This document shows positions 1-5,266 of a DNA stretch of 5,589 bases, piece after piece. This DNA is from Chloroflexota bacterium (GTDB lineage: Bacteria > Chloroflexota > Anaerolineae > Anaerolineales > Anaerolineaceae). A program made the translations under genes and the position numbers. The stretch is taken from assembly GCA_011053085.1 (NCBI GenBank), contig DSBE01000131.1, positions 1 through 5,589 on the forward strand, given 5' to 3'. Below the pieces are notes generated by a model. It had not been told where the DNA came from. It made no database searches and saw nothing but the letters and a program-made list of their open reading frames with translations. Numbering within the stretch: position 1 is the stretch's first letter; the number at the start of each line of letters is the position of its first letter.

Positions 1-38
1 ATTTATGCCTGATCAGGAGTATGGCGCTTGGTGCATAA

Positions 39-131
39 TATAAACGGTATCATGCCTTGCCTGATGATGAATGTGTGGATTATGACTTTTTCAGCAAGCC
101 CTATGTAATCAATGTTAGCCCAATGGAGTAA
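39..131 (+). pseudogene. C-terminal remnant of an unidentified host gene, cut by cassette insertion
   Basis: A frame open from position 39 to the TAA at 129-131 reads (Y)KRYHALPDDECVDYDFFSKP and then YVINVSPME. It has no start codon of its own, and a stop (TAA at 36-38) closes the frame just upstream. A second frame (from 5) reads MPDQEYGAWCII up to about position 43, so one frameshift would join the two into a longer gene. The last codons and the stop lie inside cassette 1, whose first base is 115, so the native C-terminus has been replaced by cassette sequence. I do not recognise the family. The stop lies three bases before the start of the next gene, so translation running out of this frame could be coupled to it. 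Short length makes this call uncertain. Confidence 0.35.
114..120 (+). other. Cassette insertion point (core site GTTAGCC), attI-like or secondary site
   Basis: The sequence AATCAATGTTAGCCC holds a GTTRRRY-like core (GTTAGCC; one deviation, C at position 6). Cleavage between G114 and T115 would define the left end of cassette 1. GTTAGCCCA (114-122) is exactly complementary to TGGGCTAAC (2385-2393) at the start of the cassette's own attC, the relation expected when the two came from one circular cassette. No attC hairpin lies upstream in 1-113, so the recipient was not an attC: it was an attI or a secondary (GWT-type) site inside the host frame. Confidence 0.6.
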
Positions 132-2451
132 GAATGAGCGAAACCGTATTCACAAAAGTCGATTATGACCTTGGCTCGTTAGTCAAATATATTGGTCTTG
201 GTGACATAGGATTGCCTGACATCCAGCGGCCATTTGTCTGGAAGAATGCAAAGGTGCGGGATCTATTTGATTCCATGTATAGAGGCTATCCCGTGGGTTA
301 TCTGCTTTTCTGGCAAAACGCCTTAGCCGACTCTGCTCGAACCATAGGTATCGATAGCAAACAAAAACCACCACGGCTTGTTATCGTGGACGGTCAGCAG
401 CGCCTTACCTCTCTTTATGCAGTTGTTAAGAACATTCCTGTGTTGCGAGAGAATTTCGAAAGCGAACAAATACATATTGCATTTAATCCATTGGAAGAAA
501 GATTTGAGGTGGCGGATGCCGCTATTCGTCGGGACAAATCTTTTATCCCGTCTATTTCCTTGCTCTGGAATGATAAAACTGATCTTTTTGAGGTGGTTGA
601 AAACTATCTTGATGGTCTAAGTTCATCCCGTGAAGTTACCAATGAAGAGAGCAAGGCTATCAAGAAATCGATAAGTAAACTTCAGGGGTTATTGAGTTTT
701 CCATTCACTGCCCTCGAATTGGCATCGGATATTGATGAGGAGGCCGTGTCAGATGTTTTTGTGCGAATCAATAGCAAGGGAACTCCGCTAAATCAAGCAG
801 ACTTTATTCTAACCTTAATGTCGGTTTTTTGGGACAAGGGGCGCGCCGCACTAGAGCAATTCTGTCGCGAATCCCGCAAGCCATCAAAAAGCGAAGCCTC
901 ACCGTTTAATCACTTTATTGAACCGTCTCCAGATCAGTTGCTGAGAGTTGGTGTCGGCCTGGCATTTAAGCGTGCCAGGTTGAAATACGTCTACTCGATT
1001 TTACGCGGCAAAGATTTGGAAACTGAAAAGTTTAGTGATGAGCGCCGGGAGCAGCAATTTAAATTGCTCAAGGATGCACAGCAACGGACACTAAACCTGC
1101 AATATTGGCATGACTTCATGAATTGTATTCGCCAAGCCGGTTTCCGCAGCGGCAAAATGATCAGCTCGCAAAACAACCTGTTGTTTTCTTACATTCTTTA
1201 CCTGATTGGTCGCACCGAGTACAATGTGCCCGAGTTCGACCTTCGGCGTGTGATTGCTCGCTGGTTTTTTATGTCTGCTGTTACCGGTCGTTTCACTGGT
1301 TCGCCAGAATCAGCAATGGAATTTGATTTGGCCCGTTTACGGGACGTGGAAACCTCTGATGAATTTGTGAGGACCCTTAGCCATATTTGTGACATCACCC
1401 TTACAAATGATTTTTGGGCTGTGTCGCTACCAAATGACTTGGCTACATCTTCTCCGAGAAGCCCATCTTTATTCGCGTATCATGCAGCGCTGGTGCTTTT
1501 GGATGCAAAAGCACTTTTCTCCAAGATCAAGGTAGCAGATTTGCTTGACCCATCAATGCATGCAAACCGCGCCGCCGTGGAACGGCATCATCTATTCCCC
1601 AAAGGCTTCCTTAGTAAACAAAAGATTACAGGCATCCGGGATACCAATCAGATTGCCAACTACGCCTTGGTGGAATGGGGTGATAATGCAAATATCTCCG
1701 ATCAAGCACCTGCAGATTACTTGCCCAATATGAAAGCAAGGTTCAAACAAATGGAACTTGAGCGGATGTATCGATTACATGCGCTCCCTCCAAACTGGGA
1801 GCACCTTAATTACCGTGACTTTCTGGAGAAACGGCGTGAGCTTATGGCACAGGTGATCGCAGAAGGTTACTCTACTCTTGTTGCTGAAAGAATCGGAGAA
1901 GATTTGGATGAGGCGGAGATTGATCTGTCAAAATTAGTTTTAAATGGCGAATCAGAGGCGGTCGAGTTTAAGTCTACGCTTCGTACGAATCTCCATACCG
2001 GTGACAAAGACGCTCGCATGGAGTTAGCAGTACTCAAGACTCTGTCAGGTTTTTTAAATACAAATGGTGGCATGTTGGTTATAGGGCTTTCCGATGAAGG
2101 CACTCCAGTTGGGATACAAGCAGATGATTTTACCAATGAAGACAAGATGAGCCTGCATCTGGTGAATATCGTCAAATCTCGTATGGGCGTCCAAGCTATG
2201 ACCAGCCTACACGCTCATTTCGATGATCATGATGACTGCCGGGTTATGGTTATAAAATGTCGAAAATCTCCAACGCCGATATTTCTCAAGGATGGCAATA
2301 ACGAACGATTTTATATACGCACAGGGCCTTCTACCACAGAGCTAAGTGCAAGTCAGACGCAGGAATATATCAAACAGCGGTTTATGGGCTAACAAATCGC
2401 TGCACTGGGTTTTTACTGCGCTGCGCTCCGTAAAAACCAGTGAGCTCACCG
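115..2451 (+). mobile_element. Integron gene cassette 1 (DUF262-HNH-AlbA_2 gene plus attC)
   Basis: This is a 2337-bp unit from the TT of GTTAGCC (114-120) to the G of GTTAGAT (2451-2457). It holds one gene, which begins 19 bp from the left end and whose stop codon overlaps the first bases of the attC, the compact arrangement typical of integron cassettes. The nine-base complementarity between the left end and the attC 5' end fixes both boundaries. No promoter is visible inside the short leader, as is normal for cassettes. Its size is at the large end for cassettes. Confidence 0.75.
134..2392 (+). CDS. DUF262 / HNH nuclease / AlbA_2 fusion protein, probable anti-phage defence
   Basis: 752 residues, three recognisable parts. 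Residues 27-60 (LPDIQRPFVW ... GYPVG), the DGQQRLTSL motif (86-94) and DVFVRINSKGTPLNQADFIL (207-226) are the signature of DUF262, the ParB/Srx-like nucleotide-binding domain of GmrS. Residues 483-490 (ERHHLFPK) followed by N505, N509 and N520 form a DUF1524/HNH-type nuclease like GmrD. Residues 605-752 (ESEAVEFKSTL, then GFLNTNGGMLVIGLSDEG, then FYIRTG) match Schlafen AlbA_2, a nucleic-acid-binding domain. GmrSD-type proteins are type IV restriction enzymes that cut modified phage DNA with NTP consumption; the same role is inferred here. GGAG at 125-128, five bases before the ATG, supports the start. The protein has no signal peptide or membrane segment, so it should be cytoplasmic. The frame is intact and the domain motifs are all present. 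The added AlbA_2 tail is the unusual part. Confidence 0.88.
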   Translation: MSETVFTKVDYDLGSLVKYIGLGDIGLPDIQRPFVWKNAKVRDLFDSMYRGYPVGYLLFWQNALADSARTIGIDSKQKPPRLVIVDGQQRLTSLYAVVKNIPVLRENFESEQIHIAFNPLEERFEVADAAIRRDKSFIPSISLLWNDKTDLFEVVENYLDGLSSSREVTNEESKAIKKSISKLQGLLSFPFTALELASDIDEEAVSDVFVRINSKGTPLNQADFILTLMSVFWDKGRAALEQFCRESRKPSKSEASPFNHFIEPSPDQLLRVGVGLAFKRARLKYVYSILRGKDLETEKFSDERREQQFKLLKDAQQRTLNLQYWHDFMNCIRQAGFRSGKMISSQNNLLFSYILYLIGRTEYNVPEFDLRRVIARWFFMSAVTGRFTGSPESAMEFDLARLRDVETSDEFVRTLSHICDITLTNDFWAVSLPNDLATSSPRSPSLFAYHAALVLLDAKALFSKIKVADLLDPSMHANRAAVERHHLFPKGFLSKQKITGIRDTNQIANYALVEWGDNANISDQAPADYLPNMKARFKQMELERMYRLHALPPNWEHLNYRDFLEKRRELMAQVIAEGYSTLVAERIGEDLDEAEIDLSKLVLNGESEAVEFKSTLRTNLHTGDKDARMELAVLKTLSGFLNTNGGMLVIGLSDEGTPVGIQADDFTNEDKMSLHLVNIVKSRMGVQAMTSLHAHFDDHDDCRVMVIKCRKSPTPIFLKDGNNERFYIRTGPSTTELSASQTQEYIKQRFMG

Positions 2452-2457
2452 TTAGAT
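2387..2457 (+). other. attC site of cassette 1
   Basis: 71 bp running from GGCTAAC (2387-2393, inverse core with one deviation from RYYYAAC) to GTTAGAT (2451-2457, exact GTTRRRY). Between them, GCT (2399-2401) pairs with AGC (2443-2445), CACTGG (2403-2408) with CCAGTG (2437-2442), and TTTTTAC (2410-2416) with GTAAAAA (2430-2436). G2402 and G2409 have no partner, giving the extrahelical bases that orient integrase on the folded bottom strand. The loop TGCGCTGCGCTCC is of a kind common in proteobacterial attC sites. Cleavage would fall between G2451 and T2452. Confidence 0.85.
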
Positions 2458-2526
2458 TTTGTCCGGTACAGTAAAGGATCATTACTTATTTTAAAATTCA
2501 AATCATGCTCGATTAAAAAAAATAAC

Positions 2527-2534
2527 AAAGGAGG
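2527..2534 (+). promoter_or_regulatory. Strong ribosome binding site selecting a TTG start
   Basis: AAAGGAGG is a near-perfect Shine-Dalgarno sequence, nine bases before the TTG at 2544. No ATG or GTG in the frame sits at a usable distance, so this site decides in favour of the TTG. Confidence 0.75.
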
Positions 2535-2543
2535 ATATCGAAA

Positions 2544-2822
2544 TTGGCACAAGATCCAGGCATTGGTAAAAAAATTATAGCTACAATTACTAGCGTAAAA
2601 GGTCAATGCAGCGCTGGTCATAAAACGGGTGATACATTTGAAATCAGTTCTTATAATCCTAGTGAGTTATGTGGATTTTTCTATCATGATATTTTTCCAA
2701 ATCTTTTGACATTTCAATTTGGAGGAACACTCCCATGGTGGGAAGGTGATACTATTGAGTTACAATGTCCAGACAGCTATAACCTTGTAACTTTAAAATT
2801 GGAAAGATTAGACCGAAAATAA
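2544..2822 (+). CDS. TIGR04076 family small protein, function unknown
   Basis: 92 residues starting at TTG behind a strong ribosome binding site. The pattern matches the TIGR04076 family end to end: QCSAGHKTGDTFEI (21-34), ELCGFFYHDIFP (41-52), FQFGGTLPWWEGD (57-69) and CPD (75-77). Family-typical cysteines and histidines are present at C22, H26, C43, H48 and C75, which could bind a metal or act in redox chemistry; that is inference, as no function is established for the family. The length is close to the usual 85-100 residues, so the gene looks intact. The coding sequence is visibly more AT-rich than the first cassette gene and the nitroreductase-like gene, which fits independent acquisition. 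It is the only gene of the incomplete second cassette, 86 bases after the attC of cassette 1, and has no obvious promoter. Confidence 0.8.
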   Translation: MAQDPGIGKKIIATITSVKGQCSAGHKTGDTFEISSYNPSELCGFFYHDIFPNLLTFQFGGTLPWWEGDTIELQCPDSYNLVTLKLERLDRK

Positions 2823-2963
2823 TAATTTAAATCTTTTGAAAAAGGAATGGGAAGTTCAGTCGTTGACCATTGACTGAGCCTTAAAGAGGTAAGCCAGAAG
2901 AGGTAGAGAATACCAGAGGGAGTGCGAAGTTTTGCAGACACACTTCACAATGTAACCGGCGCG
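2823..2963. other. Non-coding stretch with several short hairpins
   Basis: No supportable gene. Small inverted repeats are visible: TCAGTC/GACTGA around 2855-2877, GGTA/TACC around 2909-2924, GAAGT/ACTTC around 2927-2946, and ATGTAAC/GTTACAT (2950-2956 and 2963-2969, loop CGGCGC). The purine-rich middle (GAAGAGGTAGAGAATACCAG) looks like structured RNA, but I do not recognise a family. This is where the attC of cassette 2 should lie, and none is evident. Confidence 0.4.
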
Positions 2964-3114
2964 TTACATAGTTTCCGTACAACACCCCCACATAAATGAA
3001 GCGATTTATAATATTCGTTGCATTACAACAATTTATAAAGATTTTCTCCGAAAATAAAATATGCGTTACGTAGCTGAATCAGCTATATTTGGTTATTATA
3101 CAGAAACTATGTAA
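2964..3114. mobile_element. MITE-like element bounded by 23/24-bp inverted repeats
   Basis: The left end 2964-2986 (TTACATAGTTTCCGTACAAC then ACC) and the right end 3091-3114 are inverted repeats of each other. The outer 12 bases, TTACATAGTTTC against GAAACTATGTAA, match exactly; the remainder matches with three substitutions and one gap. The 151-bp interior is AT-rich, codes for nothing convincing and contains a further palindrome (TAGCTGA/TCAGCTA, 3071-3085). Size, terminal repeats and lack of coding capacity fit a miniature inverted-repeat transposable element. No target-site duplication is visible (left flank CGGCGCG, right flank TCAAGG), so it could instead be a large hairpin or rearranged IS ends. 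Confidence 0.45.
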
Positions 3115-3278
3115 TCAAGGTTGAGCCAGCAGTTGGCGTTGATGCCATCGTGCAGGCTACGCTTGCAACCGATTGCTCTCTGGAAGCCGAAAGCAATCTC
3201 ACCGAGCGCATTATCGAGGGCGTCACGGCATTTGAGAGCGATATTTCAGTGTTCTTGGCTGAGATGGACGCCAAATGA
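3115..3278 (+). pseudogene. C-terminal fragment of an unidentified protein
   Basis: Directly after the inverted-repeat element a frame reads IKVEPAVGVDAIVQATLA, continues through TDCSLEAESNLTERIIEG and ends FLAEMDAK with a TGA at 3276-3278. Codon use and the amphipathic, acidic composition look like real protein, and the frame has no start codon: it runs back only into the element, to a TGA at 3075-3077. It is therefore probably the 3' end of a gene whose front is missing. I do not recognise the family; a DNA methyltransferase or other restriction-related tail is possible but unsupported. Its first codons (YVIKVEP) resemble those at the end of the cut host frame upstream of cassette 1 (YVINVSP). 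Confidence 0.45.
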
Positions 3279-3476
3279 TTGACGCGTGTGAAGGGGGCAA
3301 GCCCGGACAAGGGCCAAAAGGAAGAACGTATGCGGAATCATCTGCGAAAGCGACACAAAATCAGGGATCGGAAGTCGGGGTATATGATGTTTCTCCGTCG
3401 TGATTTGTACGAGGAGTATGGACTTTACAAAGTGACTGCTACAGCGGCTTGGAAGCAGGCGCATGCCTTGAGATGA
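3279..3476 (+). pseudogene. Group II intron reverse transcriptase/maturase, C-terminal fragment
   Basis: The frame ending at TGA 3474-3476 contains MRNHLRKRHKIRDRKSGY, followed by DLYEEYGLYKV and AWKQAHALR. This is the characteristic basic C-terminal tail of one class of bacterial group II intron-encoded proteins (LRKRHK...LYETYGLYK...W.KAHAL). Only about the last 48 residues (from 3330) are recognisable; the reverse transcriptase domain and the rest are absent, and 3279-3329 is not recognised. A stop (3276-3278) precedes the frame. The stop codon is followed within 15 bases by intron domain V, the normal order for these elements, which strongly supports the identification. Non-functional. 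Confidence 0.75.
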
Positions 3477-3486
3477 AGAACATCGG

Positions 3487-3622
3487 AAAGCCGTGTGCGG
3501 GAAAATCGGATGCACGGTTTGATGAAGGAGAGCTGATCGATCGCCGTCATCCTGCATTTCAGAGTAGTCGCGTGCGACGAAATGTCATGAGGACGGGACT
3601 TTTGATCTGCTCTCTACTCTAC
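3487..3622 (+). ncRNA. Group II intron 3' end: domains V and VI
   Basis: Domain V: AGCCGTG (3489-3495) pairs with CACGGTT (3513-3519), carries the AGC of the catalytic triad and encloses a GAAA-type loop at 3501-3504. One position of the upper stem (G3497 facing G3509) does not pair, where related introns usually have a C. Domain VI follows as a long hairpin: GAGAGC (3528-3533) with GCTCTC (3609-3614), GATC with GATC (3535-3538 and 3604-3607), CCGTC with GACGG, CATTTC with GAAATG, and a GTCG/CGAC tip. The sequence CTCTACTCTAC that follows is the usual intron 3' terminus, so the end is near 3622. The 5' domains are missing, so this cannot self-splice. Confidence 0.7.
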
Positions 3623-3629
3623 CCATTGA

Positions 3630-3731
3630 CAGGCGATGCTCGGCCATGTTGATGTGAGAACGACGATGATTTATACACATTGTGTACCAAGCAAAACCGC
3701 CAAAGAAGTAAAAAGTCCTCGGGATTTTTGA
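3630..3731 (+). pseudogene. intI: Integron integrase, C-terminal remnant
   Basis: The frame reads QAMLGHVDVRTTMIYTHCVP, then SKTAKEVKSPRDF and stop at 3729-3731. LGH.DV.TTMIYTH is the terminal box of tyrosine recombinases, holding the last active-site histidine and the nucleophilic tyrosine (Y in MIYTH). The TTMIYTH form followed by a KSP.D ending is typical of integron integrases rather than XerC/XerD. Only about 33 of the usual 320-340 residues remain; an in-frame TGA at 3627-3629 and the intron 3' end lie immediately upstream. The intron may have inserted in the integrase gene, or the two were joined by deletion. Its orientation is the same as the cassette genes, opposite to the usual divergent arrangement. 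Confidence 0.75.
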
Positions 3732-3741
3732 CTTCTTTGGC
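3699..3741. terminator. Strong 20-bp hairpin over the integrase stop codon
   Basis: GCCAAAGAAGTAAAAAGTCC (3699-3718) pairs with 3722-3741 through 20 positions with only one A-G mismatch and one G-T wobble, closing on a three-base loop (TCG). It spans the integrase stop codon. There is no T run after it on the + strand, so it is not a classical intrinsic terminator; transcript-end protection or a factor-dependent terminator is possible. Confidence 0.4.
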
Positions 3742-3770
3742 ATGGTTTATGCCTTTATAGTTAATAACGG

Positions 3771-3820
3771 ATTTAACCTTATTAGCTGGACGGTTTCGTC
3801 CAGCTAATAACTTGTTGGGC
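3771..3820. other. attC-like site at the left end of cassette 3
   Basis: ATTTAAC (3771-3777, exact RYYYAAC) and GTTGGGC (3814-3820, exact GTTRRRY) enclose a perfect 14-bp inverted repeat, TTATTAGCTGGACG (3779-3792) with CGTCCAGCTAATAA (3797-3810), loop GTTT. This has the order and length of a short attC, but no extrahelical bases, so the sequence alone does not fix the orientation: read on the other strand it is also a valid GCCCAAC...GTTAAAT pair. It differs in sequence from the two 71-bp attC sites. An operator or terminator hairpin is the alternative. Confidence 0.5.
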
Positions 3821-5266
3821 CACAAATCTATTTTGTAGCGAAAGGAGAAAGACATGGAAACGATGACAACTCCCAGGGGTTTTCGGAACATGCAGTCCTT
3901 TCCCCTCATTGAGGCTCTTTTGGGCCGTCGGTCTCGAAGATTCTTTATGGGGGCGGATATTCCGGACGGAGTGTTCGCACATAAATCGAGCCACAATGCA
4001 CTACCGTTAACCGATCTGGAAAAAATGCTGCTGGTTTCCGCCTGCGGTGGCAATACATCGTGGCATCATCTGATTTATCGTGCAGCCAGATACGCACCCC
4101 ACCTTTCCAATTACGCCGGATCCGCGGGCGGAAGGACCTTTCCATCAGGTGCAGGTTTTCATACAAGTCAGACATTCTTTACGGATGACGAAGGCGTCTA
4201 CGTGTTGGACATGCGCGACGCCCCCGCTTTTGACGACCGGGCAAATGATGGATCATTAAGCCTGGAAAAATATGTTGAAAATGCCCGGAATCGGGTACGT
4301 AAGATTCAGGATGGACGCCTAAAAGTACCTTCCGAGGTGCCATACACTGAAGCGCACAATACCTGGGTGTTCAATAAACCATCTACCCTGGTTGTCATTC
4401 CTGTTGGAGATCTTTCGCAGCACGTCCTGCTCAATATTTGCTATATGCTTCAGAATGGTTTGGTACTCTATGATGACATCAACAAATGTCCCATTTCGGA
4501 TATCAGGCAATTTGGCGACATTGTGGACGTAACCAATGTCTGGCCCATTACTTTTGTGGAACAATGGTCGCTCTCGGAATTGACCGTGGAACTCGGGACA
4601 AGTTGCTACGCCGGTGTCCTGATGCTCCAGGCCATGGGCCTTGGAGGATGGATGCTTAACGGAGTTGATCCCTTCGCCACGCTTGGTGCCAGTGGCAATC
4701 CTGAAGTACCGGGTCTGGGGTTCCGCTATGATAAGGATGATGGATGGCCCTACCCCAATCCCACCGGTTTAGATGGAGTGATGGAAGGGTACTGCCCGCC
4801 CCATCACAAGAATATGCGAGCCGCGGTGGATGCACTTTGCGAACGCAAATTCGGCCCCGGCGGGCCGTTTCATCCTGACACGGCCGGTCCGTGGAAAGAC
4901 AGTCGTAAAGTACGTTCGGCTGCCCAAGTTCACGACGAACGGTTCAGGGAGTGCGTTGCGCTCCAGGCTCAATACGTATACGATACTTTTGGCAAGTTTC
5001 CCGGCACGGTTTTATCCATGTTCCTCAGCATGTATCTGCAGGCGCATCACCTTGATCTGGATTTTTATGATAAGTTCTATAAGACTGGAGCCTATTTGAA
5101 GACGCATGCAATGCATATGGCCGACTGGCACGCGGATGATTCAGCCTGAACCTGTGTGGTTAAGCTATGCCAGCTCTTGCCCGATGATTAAAATCAGGGA
5201 TGCTCAACGAGGCGCTACACCGGACGTCAATTTCGCTGCGTTGCATTGACACCGGTGAGCTTTTGG
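3815..5266 (+). mobile_element. Integron gene cassette 3 (nitroreductase-like gene plus attC)
   Basis: This is a 1452-bp unit from the TT of GTTGGGC (3814-3820) to the G of GTTAGCG (5266-5272). The attC inverse core GCTCAAC (5202-5208) is complementary to the left end at six of seven positions, consistent with one cassette. It holds a single gene starting 39 bp from the left end and leaves about 52 bp between the stop codon and the attC. The right end is secure; the left end depends on the attC-like palindrome being real. Confidence 0.55.
3854..5149 (+). CDS. Nitroreductase-fold (SagB-like) protein, substrate unknown
   Basis: 431 residues. The start is supported by AAAGGAG (3841-3847), six bases before the ATG. 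The N-terminal part resembles the FMN-dependent nitroreductase superfamily, especially its SagB-like members: GRRSRRFF (24-31), PLTDLEKMLLVSACGG (51-66), RTFPSGAGFH (94-103), GVYVLDM (114-120), and AMGLGGWMLNG (260-270), the counterpart of the usual A..LGLG motif. These enzymes bind flavin and carry out NAD(P)H- or substrate-driven redox reactions. The C-terminal block (QYVYDTFGKFPGT 373-385, LQAHHLDLDFYDKF 395-408, HAMHMADWH 418-426) belongs to a longer family of uncharacterised proteins that I recall only as hypothetical. No signal peptide or membrane segment is visible, so it should be cytoplasmic. No partner gene (such as a SagC/D cyclodehydratase) lies nearby, so a peptide-oxidising role is not supported. 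The frame is intact. The reaction is unknown. Confidence 0.7.
   Translation: METMTTPRGFRNMQSFPLIEALLGRRSRRFFMGADIPDGVFAHKSSHNALPLTDLEKMLLVSACGGNTSWHHLIYRAARYAPHLSNYAGSAGGRTFPSGAGFHTSQTFFTDDEGVYVLDMRDAPAFDDRANDGSLSLEKYVENARNRVRKIQDGRLKVPSEVPYTEAHNTWVFNKPSTLVVIPVGDLSQHVLLNICYMLQNGLVLYDDINKCPISDIRQFGDIVDVTNVWPITFVEQWSLSELTVELGTSCYAGVLMLQAMGLGGWMLNGVDPFATLGASGNPEVPGLGFRYDKDDGWPYPNPTGLDGVMEGYCPPHHKNMRAAVDALCERKFGPGGPFHPDTAGPWKDSRKVRSAAQVHDERFRECVALQAQYVYDTFGKFPGTVLSMFLSMYLQAHHLDLDFYDKFYKTGAYLKTHAMHMADWHADDSA

Larger units (their letters stand above)
2452..2822 (+). mobile_element. Integron cassette 2, incomplete (no attC found)
   Basis: The TTAGAT at 2452 begins a new cassette by its position after the cassette 1 attC. 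Its gene ends at 2822. A partner inverse core of the form ATCTAAC, expected for this cassette's own attC, is not present downstream up to the inverted-repeat element near 2964, and no attC-like hairpin flanked by core sites is visible there. The 3' end has therefore been lost or replaced. The true right boundary is unknown; 2822 is only the end of the gene. Confidence 0.5.

Noticed and set aside
1867..2175. 102-residue minus-strand frame inside the AlbA_2 region
   Set aside because: Antisense shadow of a strongly supported gene; no ribosome binding site and no recognisable protein motifs.
3246..3557. 103-residue minus-strand frame over the maturase tail and domain V
   Set aside because: Antisense to the group II intron remnant; the + strand reading explains the sequence.
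3728..3761. Promoter before the nitroreductase-like gene (TTGACT and TATAGT)
   Set aside because: Spacing of 22 bases is too long, and TTGACT is part of the hairpin stem over the integrase stop.
3619..4053. 144-residue minus-strand frame
   Set aside because: It runs antisense through the integrase remnant, the attC-like palindrome and the start of the nitroreductase-like gene, has no family resemblance, and is explained by those features.
5159..5165. GTTAAGC, an exact GTTRRRY heptamer after the nitroreductase-like gene
   Set aside because: No paired inverse core or attC fold around it; a heptamer this loose is expected by chance.
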